A stretch of 64,000 nt of DNA from NCBI GenBank assembly GCA_963555705.1, contig OY743170.1:33927362-33991361 (forward strand), given 5' to 3'. Shown in pieces: positions 53,932-64,000 of this stretch (position 1 is its first letter; every line of letters begins with the position of its first letter). Under the pieces are notes generated by a model. It was not told the DNA's origin and did no database searches. It was given only the letters and a program-made list of their open reading frames with translations. The position numbers and the translations under genes are program-made. This DNA comes from Ligustrum vulgare. Taxonomy: Eukaryota > Streptophyta > Magnoliopsida > Lamiales > Oleaceae.

Positions 53932-54249
53932 TTTTCACCTAATTGGTACTACTTTTCACATTTACTGTGGGCGCACGGCCTGTCAGTTTTTTGTTTTGGC
54001 AGTTGAATCCAGCTAAAAAAAAAATTGCCGGGGCGGGATTTTTTGGTAACTGCCTCTACCTTTTAATCTAATAAATTGGCACTACTTTTTCACATTTGAG
54101 GCTAAGTCTACCTCTTTTTGCACAACTTGTCAAGTTTTTTGGCAGATGAATGAATTCACCAAATAAATTTTTGCTGAATAGATTGACTTAGGGTGGGATT
54201 TTTGGGTGGAAAATTCTTTACCGCTATCATCCTTTAATATAGTATAAGA
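53932..54249 (-). repeat. Two tandem Helitron-type 5' ends
   Basis: 54100-54249 and 53932-54068 share, in the same order, acaacttgtcaag or cggcctgtcag, ttttggcagatgaat or ttttggcagttgaat, ggtgggattttt or ggcgggattttt, and accttttaat-like ends. Only the right one keeps a clean TC terminus. Confidence 0.65.
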
Positions 54250-54375
54250 TAAGATAAACTTTTTTGAAGCAATATTAAATTCATTTGATTGCAAACATGA
54301 AATTTGATTGAAAAAATAAGTTTCATGAAATTGAATTGTCAATAACTTATTTTTCATAGAAAATAAATTTTAAGA

Positions 54376-54628
54376 ATTTGAGTGTGTTTAACTAAAAGTG
54401 AAAGTGAAATTGAAATTAACATTTGAAATGTGGTAAATTTGAAAAATGAATTCGCAACTAAACTCAAGAAAAATATATATTCTTATTTTCAAGGAAAATC
54501 AATGAAATCGAGACAAGACAAAAAATGATCCATGGAAAAAATAGACAATCAAACACAAGAAATGTGAAAAATTGTTGGAAATTTTTCATTTTCCATGAAA
54601 CCCTTTGCTATCAAACGGACACTTAAAG
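54376..54628. mobile_element. MITE-like foldback
   Basis: Left end agtgtgtttaacta and right end (reverse complement) aagtgtccgtttgata form imperfect inverted repeats. Same style as the element at 28192-28665. Non-coding. Confidence 0.4.
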
Positions 54629-54684
54629 ACTCATAAATTTTATGACATAGAAATTAAAAATAACCCTATACTTTAATGTATCAC

Positions 54685-54715
54685 TAACTAATATTTTCAC
54701 CCGTGCGATGCACGG
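54685..54715 (-). other. Helitron 3' terminus
   Basis: Perfect 6-bp hairpin CCGTGC-ATC-GCACGG on the minus strand, followed by GTGAAAATATTAG. Typical of plant Helitron 3' ends. The body would extend rightwards, and its 5' end was not identified. Confidence 0.55.
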
Positions 54716-55390
54716 TGAGTATGTTTGTGATAGTGATTTCGTTCAAAATTTATGAAAATATATTAATTATATAATTATATCAAATAAAAACATAATGCAA
54801 CAACATTTTAATACGAAATATTTTCGAATTCAAAACTTTAAAAAAGACAAAACTAATCAAAATAGAAATGCAACATGTACAAAACTAATCAAAATTAGGA
54901 AACCCTGATCTTTGTAGGATTTTTCTTTTTCTTTTTCTTTAAGAAATTGTTTCTCTTTTTAAAAAAATATTTTTATTTATTATTTGTTTGTTTGTTGAAC
55001 TTTCTTCTTCTAAATAAGTTTTTTTAATTTATCTTATTTTTTTATATGTTAAAATATTTTGAAATAAAATATAATATAATAAATAAAATTAACAACTATA
55101 AATCGATATTTGCTTTGAATTGGTAATTTTGAAATTAAAGAATATTGTTGTTATTTTGGGGTTATTTAGTTTTATCTCAAAATGAATAAATATTGCTTTA
55201 TTAATAAAATAATTTTTTTCGAAAAATTTTGTGATCTTTGAAATAATTATTAATTTTTTAATTAAAATCGATTCGACCTGGTTCAACCTTCTGACCATTA
55301 AATGATATAATTTAAAATGAACAAGTTATTGAAGAAAAGTAAAAATATAAAATAATCTTTTAAATTTGATCTTTGGAAAGTTTTTACGAA
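54716..55390. other. AT-rich non-coding DNA
   Basis: No gene or repeat boundary recognised. Confidence 0.4.
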
Positions 55391-58300
55391 GTATTTATAA
55401 TTTAGGAACAATGCCCCATATATATAAGGGGATAAGGGATATACAAGGTAATAAATTTAGGGTTATAAGAGTGCAACTATTATTCACTAATACAATATAA
55501 TATTTAAAACACTCCCCTTTGAATGATATATTAAAAAATATCTGTTTCGTTAAAACCTTGATTGATAAAAACCTAATGGAATAAAATATCAAACGAAGGA
55601 AATAGAGTACAGTTATTCTTAGAGTATTAAGATTGTTGCCTCATTAAAACCTCGCCAAGAAAATCCAATGGGCAAAACCTCGACTAAGGAAAAATTGTAC
55701 AACTACTCCTTGTTATTGATCACTATAAATCATACAGTCGTCGCATCCCAATCGTGTAACCAATTTCTTGAATGTTGATGTTGGCAATTCTTTTGTGGAT
55801 AAATCTGCTACATTGTCACTTAAGTGAATTTGTTGAAAATTCTGAAGTATTTTGATGCTGCTTCGTTAAAACTTTGTGAGAAAAACCTACTGAGATAAAA
55901 CATGAGCAAAGAAAAAAGAGTACAGCTACTCTCCCTGATTTAATCTGTATTGAATCATTCATATTTTGATCTCTTCAGGAGTCTTGTATAGGAGAGTATA
56001 TCAATAGATATATGAGAATGTATGACTTATAAGTTTTGATGACCATAAAAATATTCTTCATTTAATATCATTGTACAAAGAATTATGCCTCATTATTTAT
56101 TTGAGATTTGTATATCTTGTTTATCAATTTCTGAAGTGTCTTTGAAAGATCTTCAAAAGATTTAACCATATTTAAATTATCAAAGATGATAATAACAAAT
56201 ACATATATTGATCTTTGTATTATATAGCCATTATTGATCATTCTTTATCAATGCGTCATAAAAGCTACCTCATAAAAATCTTGCTAGGAAAACCCTGTGG
56301 GACAAAAACCTCAGCCAAGGAAAAAAAAATGTAGCACATATTAGCTCCGCCTCATGGGAACATTACAATTATATTGATATTGTATTTATATATTTTGGTT
56401 AAACAAGTTCCTTAAAAACTTAAACTATATATTTTAGATATATTTAATCCGTCAAGGATTACATAATATGCTTCAGGTATCGTATATGTTTCACATTGCA
56501 ATTGTCAAATTACAACCATCAAATTTAAGTCGTGAAATTTTAGATAGGTAACAATTCCTATATTTCAAATAGATTTTCTTTAATCATTTCACTATAATCC
56601 CGAAGTACCGATGCACTGACTACCCTTTTATCTCACTCATTGGTACTTCAAAGAATGCTCCCAACATACCGAGTTGATGATCATACATTTTGATATCACT
56701 CATTGGTATATCAAAGAGAGTGCAAGTTAGTGATTAGAGTCAATCATCTTTCAATTTTTCATTGCTAATAATCATATATTTATTGGCACTTATTATGCAT
56801 TATCAGAAAAATAAAATATTACATCTACTGCAAATCATTTCATATGCAGTGCCAGATCTTCGAAATATTCGTTTCGCAACAAGTCATGTATTACGACCAT
56901 ACAATTTTACTCTCTCTTTGCAAATACCTATATGTATTTTACTAGCTTTATGCTTTTAAGTATTTGGATTTCAGGTCCCAAAACTTCAGGTTTTATAGTA
57001 AGTTTAATTTAGCCTGTATGCATACTTTGGCCAACAATTTTTACATCGATTTTCTTTGACATATTTTTTTTATTATCCTCGCGGTCATTTATATTATGAA
57101 GCGCTTTCTTATAAAATTTTATGGGCTTAAAGATTTCAAGTACAATTTGGACAGCTACAAAGTTTGCTTTTAAACAAATATTTTATAAAGCGTGTCGACA
57201 TAATTATCATTTTAATTCTATTTATTCCCCACAACGATATAACTATAGATATCTCAATTTTCAATATTTTAAGTACTTGAACATCTTCTAAAAATTTACA
57301 ATTAGTTATATCAATATATATTTTCTCTTGAGTAAATGCCTCCTTAATGAGATCATCTTTGCTAATTGCTCCATTTTCATTTGGAGATTAGAATCGAATA
57401 TCATTACGCTTCATGTATACCATTAAATATCATATTAACTAATTGTCCTTTAGGACATTAATTCGAGATGGAGCATTTGAAGCTAATGTGCGAGATATTA
57501 TTGATCCTTTTGATCAATAAATTCATCTAAATAAATTATCTTTCGACCTGTTGGTTCGAGTGATCTTTTGCGAAGATTTAGATAATGATGCATTTTACAT
57601 TATTTTCAAATTCTTTAATTCGCTCCCCAATGATGAGAGAATTTTCCAATCATGTTGACAATAATTTTTTCAGCGTCATAAAATACCACCCATTTGAGAT
57701 ATGGGTTCAAGCTACCCATTTATTCTCAGCATTATTTATTTTCCATCTCAGAGTATTGTGGTAGATCAATTTTGCGTATACTGCACTATCAAAAAAATTA
57801 GATGAAAAATTAGGCTCTAACCATAAGCCAATTATAATAAGGAGAACTATGGTGTTACAAGATGGGTAATAGAATTCCCTAAACAAAAATGATAAATATT
57901 TTGTTCTCAGTTAAATTAATTAGAGCCGTTTAACAAGCAATAATTTCGCAAACTTCAAGTTGTAAACACCATGATCATCTAGCATATGTATCAAATCTAT
58001 TAGATACAAATGATATTTAGATTATCAACGTGGAGGATGATAGGGCCCCATTTATTACCTTAATTAATATTCAGAAATATACGAAATTTAATCCCTATTT
58101 TAGCTAGTGATGGTCAATGAAAAACTTTCATGAAAGAGAACAAATATCATATAGGATTGAATTGAAGAATCTTTTGGTTCTTCATTGAGTATCCATTTTA
58201 ATTTCGCATCATTATTGATCTAGTGATGGTCCAACTGGTCACGCCAAATAATAAAATAAAATTGAACTTCTGGTTCAATGTAAGATACAATTCAATTATT

Positions 58301-58990
58301 TAACTTCGAATAATATGATTAAATATTATATAATCATTTATCATTCGAGCAGTCAAACTAATCAATGTCCTTATGACATTAGTATGTTTTCCTTCAGAGA
58401 TAAACATGAATTCAAATTGATATATTATTCGAAACACGTGCTACTTTGAAAGCACTTTGTATTTTGTTATTGCTTCCTAAAAAACAACAAGTCAAATATT
58501 CTTTTGGAATATTGACAATTATAATTTATGCTCTTTTGGAGCAAATAATATTCTTATAGAATATTAATGATAATTTTGTGCTACTTTATGAGCAATAACA
58601 AATTATTCTTCTGGAATAACTATATTTCTAAAATTGTGATCTTCAAGAATAATAAGTCAATATTCTTCTACACTATTGAAAATTATAATTTATGTTCTTT
58701 ATGAGCAAATAATATTCTTCTGGAATATTATATTGTTGTGTTGTGTTACTTCAGAAGCAACAACGTAATGGATTATCAATTTAAAGGTAAAAAAAATTCA
58801 AAACAATAATATTTGTAATAGACAAATTTATGATTAATATTTTTCTAGAATATTAATATAACGTTGTGTTATTTCAGGAACAATAATATAATAAATCAAC
58901 AACATCAATAATAATGTATATATTAACATACGTAAAGAACGTTAATGTAAATAATTTCACATCATGAGATAGAAACATATATAAAACAAT
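55391..58990 (-). mobile_element. Degraded Copia-like element (tentative)
   Basis: A minus-strand LTR-like segment (about 55391-55510) contains a TATATATAAGGGG-type box on the plus strand and is followed by a PPT-like cactcccctttg (minus CAAAGGGGAGTG). The adjoining interior carries four diverged copies of a cctcattaaaaccttgctagg-type block (near 55555, 55637, 55862 and 56265), a sequence I associate with copia 3' regions. 58460-58900 has repeated attcttctggaatatt words. No intact pol motif. The second LTR was not found. Confidence 0.4.
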
Positions 58991-59001
58991 ATATTATGCA
59001 A

Positions 59002-59002
<1 letters not shown>

Positions 59003-59051
<49 letters not shown>
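59003..59051. repeat. (TA)n microsatellite
   Basis: About 49 bp of alternating TA. Confidence 0.97.
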
Positions 59052-59053
<2 letters not shown>

Positions 59054-59659
59054 ACTAAAACTTGGAATTGGAGTTGTAGTATTGATTTTCGTTTAATCCC
59101 TTGGAACCGCACACTTTAAATAGGAGTTATGATCACAGGAAATATTAACAAACACCTACGTTGTTGGACCGTGGGTAAAGTTCTGTTGCACTATCTAAAA
59201 TAAATTTCAATAAAAACCTTGAACAACCAATCCTAGTCTCTTAGCTACTTTAGAACACACAAAGTAAAAAATGGAAGTCAAACAAATCACTGCACAGTAA
59301 ACATAGTTGTGGCAGGTTACAAAAAGTATTTAGGGTTGGCGCAAATTGGATATTTGGATTGCGGCGGTTTACAAAAAAAATTTTGTGGCAGATGATAAAA
59401 GAGGAAATTACATAAAATGTCCATTTTTACATTGTCAATTGCAAAAATGCCCCAATTTTTTGTAATGTCCATTTTACTAATTTTTTGACTTAAATGCCCT
59501 TATTACAATCTTCAAATTCCACACTGAGGACAAAATGTTGACTCCAATACTTTTTATGTATTCACCATTAAAAGCATGACACCTAATCTACCCTATTCAA
59601 TAAGGACAAATATCAATAAAAAATTACTTAGTCCATTCCTTTATCCAGCAACCCAATTT

Positions 59660-59995
59660 CGTTGATTAGGGTTAGGAACCAGTTTTCACTTCACTCAACC
59701 CTCTAACAATCCGTCTCTGTCACTCCGTCACCATCTCCAGTCACCTCCCCCATTTCCAAAGTAGTATCACTCCTAAGACAGCCGACTCCTCACACAACGC
59801 TCTCATCCTCAACTCTCTGCGTCTCAGTCTCTCTAGGTATTCAACTCTCCTGACACAATGCTCTCTGTATTCAACTCTCTGGGTCTTAGTCTCTTCGTTG
59901 TCGCTGTTCTCCGTCCCCATTTTGCTCGTCTTTTAGTCTACGTCCGTCAGTAGCCAAAGAACCTACTTGGCAAAACCACCGCAAAGGTAAAGATG
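59660..59995 (+). other. Pyrimidine-rich segment resembling a 5' UTR exon
   Basis: C/T-rich sequence (ctctctgcgtctcagtctct and variants), higher in GC than its surroundings, ending caaag then gtaaag, which fits a splice donor. It lies on the same strand as, and upstream of, the DUF1985-like fragment. Its role as a leader is inferred. Confidence 0.35.
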
Positions 59996-61259
59996 CTTTC
60001 CAATTTTCTCTATTTAATATGTGAGCATTTCATGAATTGATTGATTCAGTTTGGTTTTATAATTTATATTTACAATATTGTTATCAAGTATAATTTTAAA
60101 GGCATAATTCTCTCTGTTATAGAGAACATATCAAAGGGATTATTGCTTGAAGGCTTTTGATAAGAATTAAAACATCTTGTCTGTTATAGCCAAGTTATGA
60201 TTGTACAATTTTGAGGTGTAATCAACTGGTGAAAAGTAAATATTATGGGCTAAATGTATATTCTTTCTTGTAGTAAAATCTGTTTGGTTTTATTTGCATA
60301 TCTATATCTATTCTAGTGTTGGTGCACTTAAATGTTGGGATGCGACAACAAGATTTAGACTGAACCAGTTGATGTACTTTAAAATAAAGTACCAATTTGA
60401 ATTTCAGTTTTCAATTTGATGGCTCTTTATCACAAGTAGATGATATAGAAGCAATGAGAAATAGAGAAGAGAAGAAGAGACAAGAGAAGGAAAAATGAGT
60501 TAGAGTGTGGTTCAGTCAATGATACAAGTATGAGAATGGAGAGAATGAGAGAAAATTGTTTAGCTGCGCCAAAAAATTGATGACATATCTGACGGCCTTA
60601 GATTTCATTTTTCATGGTAATATGATTGGAAAAATAATAAAAGAATTTAGGAGAAATCCGAGTAGATTTTTTGTTAATTTCATTCCTTGTAGCTGTTGGA
60701 AAGTAAAATATTTCCTAAATAGTTTATAAATTTGTTGTGTAACATAATCTTATCTTCTCCTGCACTATATGTACAAACTAGCATGCTAATTACACTACCA
60801 CTCATTTATGCTGCATATTTATTGTGCTCACATAAGAGTTATCTTTAGTGATCAGTTTTGCTTCAAGCATCTTCAATTTTGGGGAAAAAAAGTACAATCT
60901 TGTTTTGGTAGTGTTGATTCCTATGATGGTTTATGAACTCTAACATAAGTAAGTAGGTGATTGATACCCAACAATTTTGGTCTTGTCTATATGCATTTGG
61001 TTATTGACTTGAGTTCAAATGTCTAGAAAATATGTTTCAAATGTTAGGAACAACATTTCAGATGTCAAGATATATACTCGAAGTGTTAAGAATAGTTTGA
61101 AATGGAGACAATGCAAATACTACATGCACGGTATTTATTATCTTTATGTATATTTTTTTCATGAAGCTATATAGATGATTCAAATTTCCATACTTGTCTT
61201 TGTAGATGACGATCTCACACAGGTACGCAATTCCATAAGAAGAGCGTGTGCCAGTACAA

Positions 61260-61430
61260 GTATCTCAAGTGAGCAACACGAAATATATCAAAGTTGTGAT
61301 GGACAAATTTGATGCACAAGAAAAACGAATGTTCGAGGAGAGCAACATAGGACATGTTGCTAAATTGCAAGGAATAAAATTGTATGCACAGTTGATCGAA
61401 ATATTTTTTTCTACTAGTGGCTAGATTTAC
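61260..61430 (+). pseudogene. DUF1985-like fragment
   Basis: The plus strand reads NTKYIKVVMDKFDAQEKRMF, EESNIGHVAKLQGIKL, YAQLIEIFF, then a stop. The pattern L..EQ..MF..S.FGHFL....I...GQL.H.LL is the start of the DUF1985 domain found with Ulp1-like proteases in plant MULEs. 57 codons remain, preceded by an AG that could be a splice acceptor. A relic. Confidence 0.5.
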
Positions 61431-61715
61431 TTCGTTTCCACATTTGAATGGGTTTTGATATATTGTTTGCATACATTACCTATTCTGAATAGATTTTGTC
61501 TATCTAGACATTTGGAAATGACAAGTTTCTAGAAAAATAGGGACCAAATGTCGAGAATGACAATTCCAAATGTCGAACGAATTTCTCAATTCAACCTCCA
61601 TCTCCGGTGTTAAATTTGAAGTGCACATTGATGAAGCGTTTCTCCTCTCATAGAACCACTTTTGTGTCATTACTCTTATTCATTCGACCAATACAGTAAT
61701 AGGATAGCTTCGTTC

Positions 61716-62367
61716 TTACCTAAGAACCGAATTCAAGGACTCATTAATATTGTTCGTCATGATGTTGTATCGATTTCCTCCAAAATTCGCCCTCGACCAT
61801 GATGAAATACAAGCATGTGTCAAGTACAAAGCCATAGCAAGACGGATGATTTTTATCTGATCCATCACCTGCTCAAACTCTAATACTCGGTAGGCCAATG
61901 TTGCGTGTTTGAATAATATGATTGCATTGCTATTTCTATACTGACTAATCAAGTTTTTCTCAATATGCCAAATGCATGCACGGTGGTGGGACTGTGGATA
62001 CAATATGGTAATTGCCCTTTTGATGCTATTTTTTCTATCTGAAACAAACACAAGACGCTCTAAATCATCTACCACATTTTTCAACTTCGAGAAGAACCAG
62101 TATCAGGATGCATTAGTCTCGGCATCAACAATACCCCATGCAAGTGGATATGTTTGCATCTTGTCTTGCTACTACTAAAAGTGTTCCCTTGTATTTACCC
62201 TTCAAATGACTACTGTCTACACAAATGACAGGTCTCATGTATTCTTGAAAACCTCTTATACTAGGTCCGAACGCTACGAATAAATACAAAAACCTATTGT
62301 TGTGGTCCAACTCAATGTGTATGATAGTTCCAGGGTTTTTAGTAGTGAGCACATGACAGTAAGCCAC
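61716..62367 (-). pseudogene. MULE transposase (MuDR type), partial
   Basis: Two frames. 62367-62125: NPGTIIHIELD, FGPSIRGFQEYMRPVICVDS and SHLKGKYKGTLLVVARQDAN, the conserved block holding the first catalytic Asp. 62084-61716: ERLVFVSDRKNSIKRAI (second Asp), HHRACIWHIEKNL and NFGGNRYNIMTNNINESLNS. Between them the frame continues as GIVDAETNAS and YWFFSKL, with a TGA where Trp is expected. The enzyme cuts at the MULE terminal repeats. The N-terminus and the zinc-finger tail are missing. Confidence 0.92.
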
Positions 62368-62400
62368 TATGTTCTGAAAGCTCTCTTCAGGTGAACCACA

Positions 62401-62829
62401 AAGGTGATCAAGACATTTTTATTTACCTCTCCATGCTTTATTATAGCTAATATGAACTCCAAACTCACGTTCCATGATCATAATATTGACAACATCACTT
62501 TGATAATCTAAAAAATTACTTCAACTAATAATCTAGTATTGATCTCCATTTTTTAAAGATTATGCAAAACAAGTAGAAGCAAGTTCTCATTGAAAACAAA
62601 AATTTGAGAATAATACCTTCTAGTGAAATTTCTTATATACCAAATGGATTCCACAATATGTTGGTAAATTTGTTCAACCATTTCCTGCCATGTAACTAAC
62701 GAAAATGTGAAGAAGATGGTAATGGAAGTTCAAAATATTTGTCTCAAATAATTATAGTGGTTATTACCCAAGATTTGAATGGAACTAATGGATATTAAGT
62801 AGTATTGGCAACTCATATGTCTAATCGAA

Positions 62830-62896
<67 letters not shown>

Positions 62897-64000
62897 GACA
62901 ATGTTATATAATGATGTTGAGCACTTAAGCTCATATTTAGTTTCCATTTTTTAAAATTCATTTATGCTCAAACTCATTTTTAATTACACATTTCACGTGA
63001 TTATGGATTCATCAACTTTTAAACAATACATTTCATCAATATTTATCAAAATCTACTAAAAATCTAATTTATTAATATTAATGATTAAAATAGTTCAAAG
63101 TTATTTTAGTAATATCTCATTTGGTCATTTTCGGCCCCGTTAGAAAAATTAATAAGAAATATTCCACAACAATCTATATCTTTGTCGTTTTAAATGTTAT
63201 CTTCCGCAATGAAGATGATTGCTCGTTGATGGTGGAAAATGTCATTCTACCACGTGTCAACAGATATTTGATCACTCCATGCTACCCTGCATATTATATG
63301 ACAAATAAACATGTTAGGAACTAAGAACGCCTTAAAGAAATGGGTTGGTTTACGTTAGTTCTTCGACCATCAAGTCAACTATTAGAAAATGTTGTGTATA
63401 TAGATAGTGGGGGTGTGGGAGGACAAAGAAAAATTAATGTGGCTAGAGTTTCATTTTTACAGAGTTTGAGTACAAGATTTCGGAATTTAAATCCAAATTA
63501 CCTTTCATTACATGTCGTCTATGTATTTATACCCATTGCCTTTCCCAACATGGTAAGTTACATTTCGATATTGATGGCTTGATTATTTGCCATCAACCCG
63601 CGAACTATTTTGTAATGCCTTCTTTTAACATCAAAAAAATTTCTATAATATTTAAAAGTTAAAACAAAATCTTCTATAATTGATTTGGAATTTTTAATAT
63701 TTATTGGACTAAAATGTAAGTATTATATTTTATAGGACTAAAAGAGAAAATAAAATATTATATTTAATTACATCTTTGTTCCTGAGAAAGAAACTATAAA
63801 TATGGCTTATTAGTTCAGTGGAAGGGAAAAAAGAACGCTCTCTCTAGACTCTTGTATTTTTAATAAAAATGTATCGATTCCTTTGAAAGGAAAAAAAAAA
63901 AAAAAACGGATCGACCCTCTTGTATAGAGAGGGGGGACTTATCCCCTTTCATTTCTTGTCAACACTGGGGTTTGTTACGCAAATATTTTTTAAATCTTAT
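62401..64000. other. AT-rich DNA without recognised gene
   Basis: Contains a (TA)n run at 62832-62893. Two adjacent plus-strand ORFs (63121-63324, 67 codons; 63340-63582, 80 codons) show no recognised motif and are probably chance or relics. An A run and a short inverted repeat, ctcttgtatagagag, lie near 63880-63940. Confidence 0.4.
62832..62893. repeat. (TA)n microsatellite
   Basis: About 62 bp of alternating TA. Confidence 0.97.

Larger units (their letters stand above)
47478..54249 (-). mobile_element. Autonomous-type Helitron remnant
   Basis: Rep/helicase pieces run right to left on the minus strand (51938 down to 47478). The minus-strand 5' end TCTTATACTATATTAAAGG starts at 54249, after an A. 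The left end is cut by the LTR element at 47477. A solo LTR splits the helicase. Whether the terminus at 54249 belongs to this same Helitron is inferred from orientation and spacing only. Confidence 0.7.
59100..62400 (-). mobile_element. MULE remnant with DUF1985-like passenger
   Basis: Transposase on the minus strand (62367-61716) and a DUF1985-like fragment on the plus strand (61260-61430). The left part (59390-59560) has TIR-like text rich in aaaatgtcc and aaaatgcccc. Plant MULEs of the KI-MULE/Kaonashi type combine a transposase with DUF1985/Ulp1-type coding. The terminal inverted repeats and the 9-bp duplication were not verified, so the limits are approximate. Confidence 0.55.

Noticed and set aside
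61215..61472. 85-codon minus-strand ORF
   Set aside because: Opposite the DUF1985-like reading, which has the better motif match. No family for the minus-strand product.
63121..63582. Two adjacent plus-strand ORFs of 67 and 80 codons
   Set aside because: No motif, no supporting neighbour and no splice context that I can trust. Left as unassigned sequence.
1..64000. CRISPR arrays, bacterial operons or riboswitches
   Set aside because: Gene content and repeats are those of a plant nuclear genome. The regular repeats seen are minisatellites or LTR modules, not spacer-repeat arrays.

Overview
The window is repeat-dense, AT-rich nuclear DNA of a flowering plant, most likely a eudicot. The evidence is lineage-specific plant retrotransposons (Tat- and Athila-type Ty3/gypsy, Ty1/copia, a Tekay/Del-like gypsy derivative), plant Helitrons, a MULE, a tRNA-derived SINE, MITE-like foldbacks, organelle-like DNA with a trnS-GGA copy, and an endogenous plant pararetrovirus. 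I see no intact single-copy host gene. Nearly every coding signal is a decayed transposon or viral gene, or a captured gene fragment.

Layout. 1-8570: Tat-lineage Ty3/gypsy element on the minus strand (gag, protease, RT, two RNase H domains, integrase). Its 5' LTR is at 7902-8570, its 3' LTR lies beyond the left edge, and an antisense ORF (51-296) sits downstream of integrase. 8571-10030: non-coding spacer with a tandem duplication and a Helitron-like terminus. 10031-26720: a nested complex. The outer element is a minus-strand Ty1/copia with LTRs 10031-10483 and 26282-26720 and a 5-bp target duplication (tagaa). Inside it are organelle-like DNA with trnS-GGA, a complete gag-protease-only Athila-like element (14313-21994, two 1423-bp LTRs, duplication cttgc), a short Helitron (24891-25942) and several satellites. 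26721-30263: spacer with a SINE and foldback elements.

30264-39800: an endogenous caulimovirid (Florendovirus-like). About 1.33 genome copies lie head to tail with a 7159-bp repeat period, so promoter and RNA 3'-end signal occur twice around one full set of (broken) genes. 39798-47477: a Tekay/Del-like LTR element without recognisable gag or pol. Its interior carries, antisense, a full-length intronless LOG-like pseudogene and a second ORF resembling the Cys-rich nucleic-acid-binding proteins of betaflexivirids. Its LTR and leader contain repeated hairpin modules with compensatory base changes.

47478-54249: remnant of a minus-strand autonomous Helitron (Rep/helicase pieces) interrupted by a perfect solo LTR (48228-49843, duplication tttac), then duplicated Helitron 5' termini. 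54250-59050: foldback element, another Helitron terminus and a degraded Copia-like element. 59100-62400: MULE remnant with transposase on the minus strand and a DUF1985-like fragment on the plus strand. 62400-64000: AT-rich DNA with no recognisable gene.

The most unusual signals are the covarying hairpin modules, the antisense LOG-like and Cys-rich ORFs inside an LTR element, the array of TTACGGCCGTAA palindromes just upstream of the Athila LTR TATA box, and the terminally redundant pararetrovirus locus. All family calls come from reading motifs. No database search was run.
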